The position numbers and the translations under genes were made by a program. The notes under the pieces were generated by a model that did not search any database, was not told the DNA's origin, and was given only the letters and a program-made list of their open reading frames with translations. Shown piece by piece: positions 9,995 through 21,029 of a DNA stretch of 64,000 nucleotides (position 1 is the stretch's first letter; each line of letters starts with the position of its first letter). The stretch is taken from contig NC_081406.1 of the NCBI RefSeq assembly GCF_030272615.1, forward strand, positions 245,451,218-245,515,217, in the 5' to 3' direction. The DNA is from Cryptomeria japonica (Eukaryota; Streptophyta; Pinopsida; Cupressales; Cupressaceae).

Positions 9995-12900
9995 GCATTG
10001 ATGGCAACAATCATGTGAAAAATGATATCATCTGTGAAAATTGCCATTGAATCCATAACCTCTTGATCTGTACATGTGCTTTCTATATACATTTGATGCT
10101 CCCCCTGAGAAATATATACATTTTTTCACTAATTCCTCCCCCTTTGACATCAATGACAAAGCGGGGTGCCCACAAAGAAATCTGTATAGTTATAAACATG
10201 AGTCGGCTCTATACACACTTCAAAATATCTGCATACATTTTCTTCAAAAATGAAAAGTAATTATCCCAACCATTCTTAAGAGATTCAAGAATAGAGATGA
10301 AACTGTTCAAAATGCTGGCATAATACTCTATCTCTTTTGAAGCAGTGGGATCCTCCTTCTGCAGGTTAGAAATACATTCTGTTTTAAGAAATAGCAGATT
10401 ATCAAGTCGAGGACCAATCAGATTCCTGAGCTCATTTGCTCTCCTTATTATTTTTGTCCCTGTCCCTCTCCAATTTCAAAATTTGATCCATCACCATCAA
10501 AATTGGACCATCCAAAGAATTTGTCAAATTAACTATCAGGTTGTAGGCGTTAGAAATCTAAATTAGGTTCTTCCTACAGTCTGACAATTGCTTGTCTATG
10601 GAGTCGGTTAATCTATCAAAATCTAGACAAGTCTTGTAAACATTACCTCCTTCAACCAAAGCTGCATCAATTGACTGCAAACAAGTCTAAAGTTTTACCT
10701 TATCGGTCTCAATCATGCACAAAAATGTTAGCTTCTGGGCTGCCACAAAGTCTTCTTTAGCCTGAGTTGTTGAGATTTTCAATAAAGAGTCATAATGCTT
10801 GGGATAAAATCAATGATTTCCTCTAATCTACTCGAAGAGCTTGCACCATCCTGTGCATGAAATTTCGGGACCAACTGATGCAAAACTTCAAAACTGTGCT
10901 CAATCGGTTTCCTGTCCTTAGATTCTTCTTGTGCAAGTTCTTGTGTAGCCTAAGCCTGAAGAGCTGCTGCCGCCAAAATCTTCTCTGTCGGTGACATCTT
11001 ATGGTAGGGTTTGTCAGAACTGGTGGAAAGTTGTGGTAGATTTCCTTTAGCTATGGCAGAAGTGTCAATTACCAAGCCAAAAGAGAGATCCACCATAGTC
11101 TCCTTACCCTTATCAATCGGAGAGATAACCTTTGTATCCTTTAGCTCTTGCGCATCGGTGGCTTCACCACTTGGTGCCTCACCCAAAACTTGAGTATCCT
11201 CTACACCTGTAACCTTATTTACATATGCCTCTGTATCCTCTATTATTTGTACATTATCTGTCGGGATGTCCTCTGTTTCAAAATGGGACTCAGTAACCGA
11301 TACAGTGGTATCCGGTTGAGTGCTTGCCGGTTTCTCAGTATTCACAATTGGTTTATCAGCCGATACCTTATCCTAAGGTAACTAGATGTTCTGAGATTGC
11401 ACAAAACTGGAACTTAACTCATACCCAAGACCCAAAAGAACTCTCACCCATATATCAATTGTCTCCTTTCTGATTTCTTCAAGTTTGTCCAACATGAGAT
11501 TGTTAATTTTGTACTTGGGATTGAATTCTAGTGATCCGGTTTTATTGATTAAATCATCCATTTCCGGTGGAGTTATTGAAGGACAAAAGTTGACCAATTC
11601 AGTCTCCTTAATCTGTTTGTCCAAAGACTGAGCGTGTAGCTTTCTAACCTCTAATTTGTCATATAACTCCTCAGGCAAAACTTTCTCTAATTCTATCAAT
11701 GCCCTACTAAATGAATCAAGATATTAAAGAATGGCCTCTTCTATTTGCTTCTTATCCTCCTCACCAAAATTGTCAAAGAATGAAGAAATGTTATCTAGAT
11801 TACCATCATTTCCAATCTGTTCAATCAAATCCTGAGCATTCATCTTTTTCTTACCAGTTCTCTGTTTAGTTTCAGGTTTAGCTTGCTCATCGGATTTGGG
11901 TTTCCTCTTATGTACAATGGTGATTTTTGGCTTCCGAGGAGTCTCCTTGACAGGTTCAGACTTTTATTCCCCTTTCTCCTCCCTTACCATTCTAGCAAAA
12001 CCACCTTTCTTCTTAGGAACCTCCTTGATCTCAGTATCAGATTTTGTTTCAAAAGAAACAGTCATATATTGTCGGGTCGCCTTGGATTTCTCCTTGGGTG
12101 GCTCTATCGGTGTCTCACTAGCAGGCTCAGCTTCTGGTTGTTTGGATGTTTCTGATGTAACCAGGACCACATTGGGTGCGGCTTGAGCTGCTTTTCGAGC
12201 ATCCCTTTCCTCTTTTCTTTTCTGCTTCAATTCTTTCTTTCTCTGCTCCTCCAAAATTTTAACATGTTGCTCAACCTTAGATCTGTTAGCACCTTCACTG
12301 ATCAATGTCTTTGTTGCTAGCCGAGTCATCTTTTTTTGGATTGTCGAAGCTACCTGTTCTTGATGATCTTTAAGACCTTTCTCGTTAGCAGTTCCAAATT
12401 TCTCTTCCTTTTCATCTACCGGTGCCTACAAAAGGTGTTGTGCATAGGCATCTGGAGTAGCTTCTTCAACCTCATTACCCATAGGCATTATCCATATAGT
12501 CCTAGGTTGTACAGCCTCCATCATACATTCATCTTTATCTACCATAAAGCAAATTGTGTCCTTACATTTTTCAACAACAGATTTAGGAATCCGGGACCTA
12601 TTCTTCATTTCCTCTTGAAATGTTTTGAAAAATGCCCATAGATTGGCTTTCTTATCCTTATCACCTTGTCTATCCAAAATTTGAGCAATTTGGGTTGCTA
12701 CCGGGCGATCAAAAGCCCATTGAGTCTCTTTCCAAAACCAAGAATTGTTCCCAAAAAGTAAAATACTAAGCAAATGATGAAGGAGCCATACTAGAAAGTA
12801 TTCTTTTTAACTTGCTTGATCTTTTGCAGGTTAGTCATGAGTTCCTTTAGCATCATGCTGCATAGATTATAATAGGCGTCCTCCTTTACCATCTGATAAG

Positions 12901-13353
12901 CAACCAAAATGTTGTTGTCGGCTACAGAGTTTAACCGGTTTTATTGATATACCTTATAACCAATGACCATTGCTGCAAATATAACATCTATGTCCCTGAA
13001 ATCATCTACCCTCATAGACCTTCCATCAAAAGTTGCGCCGGTAAGTTTATTCATTTCAATGTGAGATAACTTACATCGAGTACTGAGAACACCACCAATT
13101 TTGTGAAGGCATGTGACATTCTTGACAACTTCTTCAATGAGTCGGTCCAACTAGATGAATTCTCTATGAATGCAGCTCAAAACATAGCGTACCCATTCCG
13201 CCTCATCAAAAGTTGGGAAATCCATAAACTGTGTGAAACCCTTTCTCTGCAAATGTGCAAATTCCGGTTTTAGCTGGTTGTCAGAGATTAGGTTATCGGT
13301 GAAAACGCGGGACAACTCATATCCACCAAGTTCTTCAATGTTGCAGTGGATGT

Positions 13354-14093
13354 TGTTATTTTAAACCCTAGGTATGTTAACCAGATTTATCTAATTGATC
13401 ATGCCCTAGGTTGTATTCAGATTTGCAGTATTTTAGTGAACCAACATAGATTAAATTGTGCTCTAGATTGTAATCAGATTTGCAGTATTTTAGGAAACCA
13501 ATATAGATTAAATTGTGCCCTAGATTGTAATCAGATTTGCAGTATTTAGTAAGCCAACATAAATCAGAAATAGAGCAGAAGACAAACAAGCATACCCTGG
13601 GAAAACCTCCAAGGAGGAAAAACCCAGCATGAAAGACCCACAGGTCAGATTATATATTCTCCTCTAAAATATAAGTACAATACTTAGCTCGAATCTGATC
13701 TTCACATATCAGATCTGTCCTTGTATGCTTCAATGACTTGCATAAAATCTACTATGTCCCTTTGGACAATTTCGCACCAAGCAGAATAAGTTCGCCCTCT
13801 TCCTTAAGTTCGCACAGCAGAGCTAAATCGCCTTTTGATATATTTTTCACTTGATTGAAATGACTTGCAAATTGTCATTTATTTATATGCATCTTTATTC
13901 TTTTGTAGGTCGGCCTCCTTGTAAGTCGGCCTCCTTATTAATTTTGGCACCAATGTTATTTTGGGGTGAATTTAGCATGGCGTGATAAATAAGGATGGGG
14001 TCACGTTATTTAGGGTAGGACCCGGTCCTAAAAGGGGGTTCGGATGTTGCCTTAAGGCAATCCGAACCCCTATACCCCTAGTTACAAACAACA
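13354..14093 (-). mobile_element. solo LTR inserted in the element A ORF
   Basis: 740 bp with TGTTATTTTAAACCC at one end and TTACAAACAACA at the other. It is flanked by perfect GATGT repeats (13349-13353 and 14094-14098). Excising it with one GATGT joins the surrounding reading frame without a shift. On the minus strand it carries TTTTTCCTCC...GGAGGTTTTCCCAGGG and several GCGAA words, as in the LTRs of element B, so it belongs to a related copia group. No PBS or internal sequence adjoins it, hence a solo LTR left by LTR-LTR recombination. Confidence 0.85.
13418..13560 (-). repeat. 57-bp tandem repeat in the solo LTR
   Basis: The word CAGATTTGCAGTATTT recurs at 13418, 13475 and 13532, an exact 57-bp spacing. 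The bases between (AACATAGATTAAATTGTG and variants) also repeat. Because 57 is divisible by three, open frames with a repeating peptide appear on both strands here; they are artefacts. Confidence 0.9.
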
Positions 14094-14649
14094 GATGTAT
14101 GCCCTAATATCCTCCGTATGAAGAACTCCATGATAAACTTGTGAAAATGCACCTAGCGGCTCATCCAAAAGGGATTTGTACGGATGCTTCTTGAAAATGG
14201 GACGAGGGCGGTTCTTGATCTCAACCACCAAGGGAGTATCAATGTTGGATGAAGATGAAGCCATTGCAACCAAACACAAAAGCTAGGGTTTCTGCAAACA
14301 CAAAAATACCTCGCAAATGTTGGCGGGAGATCAAATTGCTCGAAAGAAAGTGCTCACTCAAATAACTCTAGAACTCTGAAATGCTCTGGAAATTCACTTT
14401 CTTGAATACTTGATCGTTGTGTGAAGAAAATGACTTAACTTTCCCTTTTTATCACTGTTAACCCTAATTTTCCACTGTCATAAATGATGTCAATTAAGCT
14501 TGAGCAGTTCACATGATCTGCAAGTGGATTCCGGTAGACCACTGAAATCTCCTCAATATCCATCCGCAATCAAAATCTTCTGACTACAGACCTAATCCGA
14601 GGTATCTGCATGATCTTCAATGATTTGCCTACCCCTAAGGCCGAATGCC

Positions 14650-15757
14650 TTAGTTACCGGTTGTATCTATTGCCGGTGAAGGACCTAATGACTCAACCAG
14701 TTGTTCTGCCGGTTGCATATCAGCTCTTCTCACCCATCTCATTTCATGTTGCTTCCTGATGTCTTCCACTTTTACCTTGCCCTTCTCATTAGTGTTTCCA
14801 TTATTTGTCGGTGGATTCTTAGTTTTGCAATATTTAGCAATATGCCCAATCTTGTTGCATGCATAACAGACAATATTGTTCTTTTGAATGGCCTTGTTAA
14901 CTCCTTGATTTTCTTGATTTCCTTTTGATCTGCATTGGTTAGCCATATGTCCAAATCTATTACATGCATGACATCTTACATTTCCAAGACCAGTGAATGA
15001 TGCATTGTTCTGATTATTCCTATTTTTGGACTGACTAGCCATATGACCATGTGTTTTGCAAATAAAACATGTACCATTGACTTTGTAAGCATTAGGCTGT
15101 CTTACCGGTGATTTCTGGTTCTGGTTGATATGATTTTGTTTCTGTCCAGTTGATGTATCTTGTTGTGCAGTACCGGAGCTTCTCCTTCTTCATAACCAAG
15201 ACCTCTTTTCTCATTAGCATGTCTCTGATTTTTCAACATTTCATCGAGTTTGGCAGAGCTGGCTAAAAATTTGTCCTTGTACTCATTAGCAGTGACCAAA
15301 TCATCTCTCATGATAATAATCTGTCTTTCAGATTCCTGTTCATTGTTTTGGGACTGGGTCAACTCAAGTTTCAGCATATCATTCTCATGAGTCAGTCTGT
15401 TACATTCCTCTGATCTATCCTTCAATGCTTGAGCTAGGTTTTCTTCATTTTCTTTTTGTCCTCAATCTCTCTGCACATTCTCATGGTTATGGCTTGCATC
15501 TCATTCTTCAAGATAGTGTTCTCCTGAGTAAGCTTCTGACAATGATCCTTCATAGCATCTTCCTCATCACTGTTCTGATTTTGCAATTGATCACAAAGTT
15601 TCTTCCTCTTAGCCTTGAGAGCTGAAAGCTTTCCTTGCAATGAAATGATGTGTTCTCTAGCTTGCTTCAGTTCACTTTTCAGTTTACTATTCTCCATTTG
15701 CTCATTATCAAGATCTTCAAGAGCAAGTCTAAGTTGCTGCTGCAGACCGGTTTCCAT
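14650..15757 (-). pseudogene. element A gag-like ORF with coiled coil and CCHC zinc knuckles
   Basis: Likely nucleocapsid-type, RNA-binding protein of element A. Reading starts at ATG 15755-15757, shortly after the PBS. The first two-thirds is coiled-coil-like with heptads rich in Leu, Glu, Gln and Lys. The C-terminal third has two good CX2CX4HX4C knuckles (CHACNRFGHMANQC near 14960, CYACNKIGHIAKYC near 14855) and an upstream degenerate one whose last Cys is Ser (CFICKTHGHMASQS, near 15040). Frameshifts near 15430 and 15180 break it. The usual copia gag UBN2 domain is not seen at the N-terminus, and no DSG protease motif follows the knuckles. That differs from elements B and C. Confidence 0.75.
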
Positions 15758-15811
15758 TGATTCCAGATTCCAGATCTTCCTCAAGTGATTAAACTTCTTC
15801 CGAGGAACCAA

Positions 15812-15823
15812 GCTCTGATACCA
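15812..15823 (-). promoter_or_regulatory. primer binding site of element A
   Basis: On the minus strand this reads TGGTATCAGAGC, complementary to the 3' end of initiator methionine tRNA and standard for plant copia elements. It lies two bases inside the 5' LTR. Confidence 0.9.
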
Positions 15824-15825
15824 AT

Positions 15826-17145
15826 TGTTGGAATCCAAAAACACTGAGACGGGGGGGTGAATCAGTGTTCTACAGGTAAAGTTAGTTTTGAACTTATTCC
15901 TTATTAACCAGTTAACAGTAAATAAAATTAGAATGCATACACCAAATAACACAAAGGCAACACAATAACACCAAGATTTATATGTGGAAAACCCTGCAAA
16001 GGGAAAAACCACGGTGGGGCTGATACCCACAATATCTATATACTTGATCAAGGTATGCAAATATTACATAAGAGGGTCTGCACATGCAGAAAGGCCAACC
16101 ACCTAGAGCTCACTGCTCAAACACAAAATATAGGAAGTCTCACTGACTTACAGAACATTTACAAGTGTTTACAAATGAAAATGCACTTATGAATAGCATT
16201 TGACCATGCTGAATAAGTTCCGGTGAGGGCTCTGATATCCTCCTCTGTATTTCGGTTTTTTGATACTCTGTTCTGCTACCGGTTAAGCTATGCACGTGAA
16301 ACTGCACACAGTCGCTTCTGATCGCATACCAAAATGCATACTGAGATATTCGCAACCAAAAGTTCGCATTCCATCACACATATGATCTATCGCTGAGGTG
16401 ATCTACTTAAATATCCTCCTAACTTAACCATGTTGGTTTCAACAAGAAATATAAACAAGTCGGTTGCCGGAACATAATGAAAAACAAACATAAATCCAAT
16501 GACCATGAATAGCATCTGACCATGCTGGATAAGTTCCGGTGAGTGCTCTAATATCCTCCTCTGTATTCCAGTTTTCTGATACTATGTTCTGCTACCGGTT
16601 AAGCTGTGCACGTGAAACTACACACAGTCGCTTCCAATCGCATACCAAAACGCATACCAAAACTCACTGAGATATTTGCAACCAAAAGTTCGCATTCCAT
16701 CACACATATGATCTGTCGCTGAGGTGATCTACTTAAATTTCCTCCTAACTTAACCACGTTGGCTTCAATAAGAAATATAAACAAGTCGGTTGCCGGAACA
16801 TAATGAAAAACAACATAAATCCAATGACCATGTCGGCCATCACACGTTACCACCAAAATTTATGAAGGCATAATCAAGATCAAAAGATTTCCTTAGTCGG
16901 GTCCTATCCATTACCGGGTTCTGTATACACATTACTGGGATCAGGACAAGTTACCGGGATGAAGACTTAGTCGAGATGAAGTGAGTGTTGGTGCCGATGT
17001 TAAGCAATGTGAATACCAATACCAGTTAGTGTAATGCATGTCAGTAAACCAAACAATGAAACCATTTACCCTGAGATGATGAGTTGCCATCAATGACGAC
17101 CCATAATGCCATAAACCCTTGCCGGATGAGTGTCAATTGCCAACA
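15826..17145 (-). mobile_element. 5' LTR of element A, with internal duplication
   Basis: 1,320 bp against 987 bp for its partner. The extra length comes from a tandem duplication: about 316 bp starting ATGAATAGCATTTGACC at 16189 are repeated from 16505. The partner LTR has this block once (from 9361). The copies differ at scattered positions, so the duplication is not recent. Confidence 0.85.
16189..16820. repeat. two-copy tandem duplication within the 5' LTR
   Basis: Copy 1 is 16189-16504 and copy 2 is 16505 to about 16820. The junction is AATGACCATGAATAGC, with short homology (ATGA) at the breakpoint. Both copies contain GCTACCGGTTAAGC and the CATCACACATATGATC region. Confidence 0.85.
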
Positions 17146-17150
17146 CCAAC

Positions 17151-19439
17151 TCCACTCTTCCCTTCTTCCTATCAGAGTTTCATACCTCTCCATTTTGTCA
17201 CGTCTTTTGTCTATTGCCCACCTTGCCATTGCATTTGTCAGACTTTTCCATCTTGCCATGCACATTGCTCGACTCTCAATGCCTCATCCTATAGTTTGAG
17301 TCTTGCCATGTGGTCAACTCCCAACCCCCAATCCCCAATATTTCTTCCTATGTTTTTGCTCCCCTCCTAACTCCAAACACATGTCGTATTGTTCCTAGTA
17401 GCCTTTTTTTGGCGCCATTACTTTCAAAGAGGAATCTTTCTTGCCCATTATCACTATTCAAATTTGGTGTTGCGGGTGTACATGGTGACCAACTTGTTCT
17501 ATTTGCAAAGGACATAAAAGAGAAAATGTCTTCATCCAAAAGGAGAATCTACACTTAAATCAATTCCTTTCAGAATCCACTTTGAGCATTTGCATTCAAG
17601 CATGGGAATCCTAAGATGAAAATACAAGTGATTACGGAAGACTATCTCACATAGAGTATGCATTTGAGCTTCTTTGGAAACAGGCTTCAGCCACATTGAA
17701 TTGATCTGAATTGCCATTGATGTTGGTATGAATTGTTGTTGTAGTTAATGATATTGCAAAACCATTTAAATATAACACAACCATTATTGTACTAAAAAGA
17801 TAGGGTTTTACACCTGTTATTTGTTGTTCATTATAATAAGATAATGAGATTTTTCCATCATTTGCTGTTTGAAATATTGCTGATGCATAAACAGTAATTT
17901 TAATCTGAGTTATCTATGATCTGAGTGAATGCTAAGTCAATAGTGTTGTTATTCAAATAATAAGTGTTTGTGGACGCTTGAGAATCAGATTTGCATTATT
18001 CTTTTGGCCCAGGACATTACATCCAACATGGCAGCAGGTTGTGTACTGGATTTTTTGAGTCAGCTTGACTTTTACCCAGTAGTGAGTCTTTCCTTTCAAA
18101 CATGGCAGTGAGTGCCGAGTCATATCCAATTTTGTTTGTTTATGAGATGAGTGAGGCAAGGAGGAGCAGGAAATGAATCAAATTTAAGAAGTAAACCCTT
18201 TTAATAGATGTGAGTAGTATAGCTCTTTTCTGAGTACAAGCTATAAACAGAAAAGCCAAGCTCACAGGTGATCTACTCCCAATTTTAAGAATAATCAATC
18301 TTAAAATAAAAGTAAAATCACATGATTTACTTCCAAATAACAATGTCGTCACAATATATCTTACCATTTTTATAAGCAAGGAAACCCTCTCCATAAGTAA
18401 CCTATCTTTGCTTCATACTAACGCATTCTTCTCAAACAGCATTCCTTGCTTTATTCTACCAAAAAAGAAAAACAATCTATAGCAAATTTATATATAGCCT
18501 TCCATGGCTTTATTTTCTTTATTCTATCTTCCTATAATAAACCTATACTTTCCTAAATCTATCTTCCCTAAAACAGCCCAACACTTTATTCTTATCCTAT
18601 TTTTGTAGGATAGCTTTATTCTTATCATATTTCTAGGCCAACTTGGGGCTCATTACACATGTTGACCATGTTTTAACTGAAAATTTGCTTCTAATAAAAA
18701 ATAATCGAGTATCATACTGGCAACATTGACTTTGACTAAGAAATGCATTGTTGAGTACTTAGTGAACCAATCCAATTAGGGAGATCAATGAAGTAAACAA
18801 TTAGTAGATGATTTTAAGCCAGCTAGTCTCAGGTTGGGTGATCGATGATGCCCACATTTAGTTGATGATTTTGAGCCAACCAGTCTTGGGTAGAGTAGTA
18901 GATGATACGCATTATTAGCAGTTGACTTTTATTCAACTATCTTCAATTAGGGAGACTTAAGAAGCCTATGGTTGTCGATGACATCAACGCAGCCAATCTT
19001 GGTTAGGGTAGGAGGTCATACACATGATTAGCAAATGAATTTTTATTTAACTATCCCCGGCCAAAGTGAAGACTATGGTTGTGGATGACTTTGAGACGAT
19101 CACTTCCAAGTGAGATAGTTGAAGAGTTAACTGTCCTTATCAGGGACAGTAAACTAACGCAATTAATTGAGATGAAATTAAATGAATTAATGGACAATAG
19201 TTTATGAAGATATTTCAATCAAAGGAGTTGGTTGGATTTCTAAATTGATAATGCCACATGGCAATAAACAAACACCTATCCTAAGGGCAGTTTGGCAATG
19301 GGATCCATTCACTCTAGACCACTTGTAATTTGATTACTTGAGTGTGTTATAGGCATAGTTGGCACTCAGCCAATACTTCTCTATTAGGATTTGAGAAGCT
19401 ATCAAGTACAAAAAAAGAGGTTTGAGGAAGTACTCTGCA
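17151..19439. other. intergenic, with a weak degenerate repeat at 18730-19110
   Basis: No gene recognised. Around 18730-19110 the words GATGATTTTGAGCCA, AGTCTTGGGTAG/AGGGTAG and TAGCAGATGA/TAGCAAATGA recur several times at roughly 60-120 bp spacing, suggesting a decayed tandem repeat. The short ORFs at 17084-17558 have no recognised motif. Confidence 0.4.
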
Positions 19440-20179
19440 TCATGGATAGGTTGGTGGAGTTGATTGTTCCTCCTTTGATGAACAATCTCCCAAATGGGAT
19501 CAAATTTGAGGCTATTCCCCTTGTAATAATTGCACAGTTACAAGACTAGAAGGGGTAGGCTCTTTTCTTCAAAGCTAGCTACCCTAGGAAGAACCACTCA
19601 GACACCAAGTAATAAAATTCGGAGTCTTTATATCACATGCATCTTACAAGTTACAAATCTCATATTTACAACTATTGAATTTGATCAAATATGGTTTGAC
19701 TTTTCCTTCTAACTCTTCAATATTTTATTTTGTAGATTCTTGGTGGATAGATAGGGGTGCAAATGCCCCAAATCTCTAGCTATTCACTTTTTGTGCCAAC
19801 CTTGTAGTACATCCATCTATGAGCAGGATTGAAGATCTTTTTTTAGGCCATCCACATGAAGAAGAGGAACAAATTAGCTCAACAACACCTCAATGACCTT
19901 TTCTTTGTGCAATACAACCTTCAACTTCACGCAAGAAGGGTAGAGGACAAATTAGAGGATCTTTGATTTGGATTCATGAGATTGATCATTCTAGTGATTG
20001 GACAGGGCGGGATGAGCAGCCTACATTTTTTACTAAAGATGAAACTTGATTTTAAGAAGCAAGCATTGGAGGATGTTGATGTAGCAGAAGATATAGGATT
20101 GGATGAGATTGATGAGGCTGAGGAGGGGCCATTGTCATCTACTAGCAAGATGGAGGTTGAGCCAAAGCAACAAGCATAG
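19440..20179 (+). pseudogene. hAT-family transposase, C-terminal part (broken)
   Basis: hAT transposases move DNA by cut-and-paste; the C-terminal dimerisation region is their best conserved part. Here RNKLAQQHLNDLFFVQYNLQ (about 19870-19929) is a typical match. It is preceded by the typical WWIDRGANAPNL (19741 onward) and, upstream of an intron, LFSSKLATLGRTTQTP (19560-19607). Several frameshifts and stops (for example TGA after KLEDL at about 19967) break the frame. The acidic tail continues to TAG at 20179. The N-terminal BED finger and most of the catalytic core are not recognised upstream, and no terminal inverted repeats were identified. Confidence in the family is good; the boundaries are approximate. 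Confidence 0.75.
19609..19735 (+). other. intron in the hAT pseudogene
   Basis: 127 bp, starting GTAATAAAAT and ending TATTTTATTTTGTAG. It is AT-rich with a pyrimidine tract before the AG. Joining the flanks gives ...TQTPNSWWIDRG, the conserved order of hAT proteins, so this is a genuine spliceosomal intron still in place. The copy is therefore a DNA-level relic and not a processed transcript. Confidence 0.75.
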
Positions 20180-20293
20180 CCTTCTATGCCAAGCGACAAC
20201 AAATTCCAAGGATTAGAATCTCAACCTCTCCCCAAGTTTTCAATAGATTGCAGAAGAGGAAGATGTGAAGTGTTGTACTTTGTAATACGTAAT

Positions 20294-20342
20294 TTATGAA
20301 TTATGATGATGATTTTCAAATGAAATCATCATAAATTCATAA
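20294..20342. repeat. imperfect inverted repeat
   Basis: TTATGAATTATGATGATGAT and its near-complement ATCATCATAAATTCATAA are separated by a loop of about 7 bases. It forms a 20-bp stem with one bulge just after the hAT relic. It might be a transcript 3' structure or a small MITE remnant; nothing decides between them. Confidence 0.55.
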
Positions 20343-20500
20343 TAGTTGTGTGTTGGTGATTCAATGGTGGCAAAGATGATGCCTTGGTGATTGGATGGTG
20401 ACAAAGATGGACAGTGCCACTTGAGTGACAGTTTGGTGGTGCAAGGGCTGCTAGGCGACAAAGCTATAGCATGGCAGAGGAGTGACACTGGTGAATCCAA

Positions 20501-20900
20501 TGTTGAACACACCACGACTAAGAGGAGGGAGTGAATTAGTCCAAACCTCAAAAGTGCTTAATTTCTAATCTTCAAACTTTAAACCACAACCATATAATCA
20601 CAACAGTAATAAATCATGAAAGCATAAAGCACAACAAACACATGAACGCCAGATTTACATGAAAACCCAAGTAGGGAAAAACCACAATGAGAATCAGACT
20701 CGCAAGAAGAATATAATTTATTACAATGTTGCCTTTGAAACACACTTCTCCTAAGAGGACTTGCAAAACTAAGACGCACAACCTTAGGGCAAGATACAAA
20801 TGACTTACAGAGCTGAAACACACTATATTAGGGCAAAATACAAAAAGCTACCAAGAGACTCACTGTCTTCCAGAGAAAAAGGAATAGATGAATTAAAAGT
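20501..20900 (-). mobile_element. copia LTR fragment
   Basis: Begins TGTTGAACACACC and shows the copia LTR signatures seen elsewhere here: GAGGAGGGAGTGAATTAG at about 20530 and ACATGAAAACCCAAGTAGGG / AAAAACCACAATGAG near 20655. The left flank GGTGAATCCAA may be a decayed PBS complement. The right end is not clear and no partner LTR is present. Confidence 0.55.
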
Positions 20901-21029
20901 AACAAGATCTCCTGATCATGAAATTATCCTTGAACCACTATGTCAAGCGACCAAGATCATGGCAAACATATCTGACTTCAAACTCTATCTCAAAACTCTG
21001 TCATATAGAAGATATTATCATCAAAGCTA

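Larger units (their letters stand above)
10209..14264 (-). pseudogene. element A second ORF, unknown protein of about 1,100 codons (broken)
   Basis: Function unknown. The start is ATG at 14262-14264 (Met-Ala-Ser-Ser-Ser-Ser). After removal of the solo LTR at 13354-14093 plus one target copy, the frame continues exactly to a TAG at about 13152. Frameshifts near 12950-12770, 10790 and 10450 and in-frame stops (including 12426, 11964, 11382, 10950) break it; the last stop is at 10209-10211. The N-terminal third looks globular. The middle is Lys/Glu/Pro-rich with basic runs (KKELKQKRKEERDARK at about 12200). The C-terminal third is helical, ending MYADILKCV. No gag, protease, integrase, RT or RNase H motif is present. 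The layout closely parallels the E1 ORF: same size class, same order of regions, last gene before the PPT. A distant common origin is possible but unproven. Confidence 0.7.
8995..17145 (-). mobile_element. element A, non-autonomous copia-like LTR retrotransposon
   Basis: Two LTRs (8995-9981 and 15826-17145) share most of their sequence and both end in TGTTGG/CCAACA-type inverted ends. Flanks are CCAAT on the left and CCAAC on the right, four of five bases matching. On the minus strand the order is 5' LTR, PBS TGGTATCAGAGC, coiled-coil/zinc-knuckle ORF, long unknown ORF, PPT (AAAGGGGGAGA), 3' LTR. PBS and PPT are of the Ty1/copia kind. Integrase, reverse transcriptase and RNase H are absent, so it would depend on another element. 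All ORFs are broken and a solo LTR sits inside the second one, so the copy is old. Confidence 0.85.

Noticed and set aside
11883..12641. Plus-strand frames inside element A
   Set aside because: Opposite-strand shadows of the long minus-strand ORF.
13346..13589. Repeating-peptide frames on both strands
   Set aside because: Caused by the 57-bp (3n) tandem repeat inside a solo LTR.
17084..17558. Several overlapping short frames after element A
   Set aside because: Overlap on both strands, lack motifs, and no start context or conserved end is visible.
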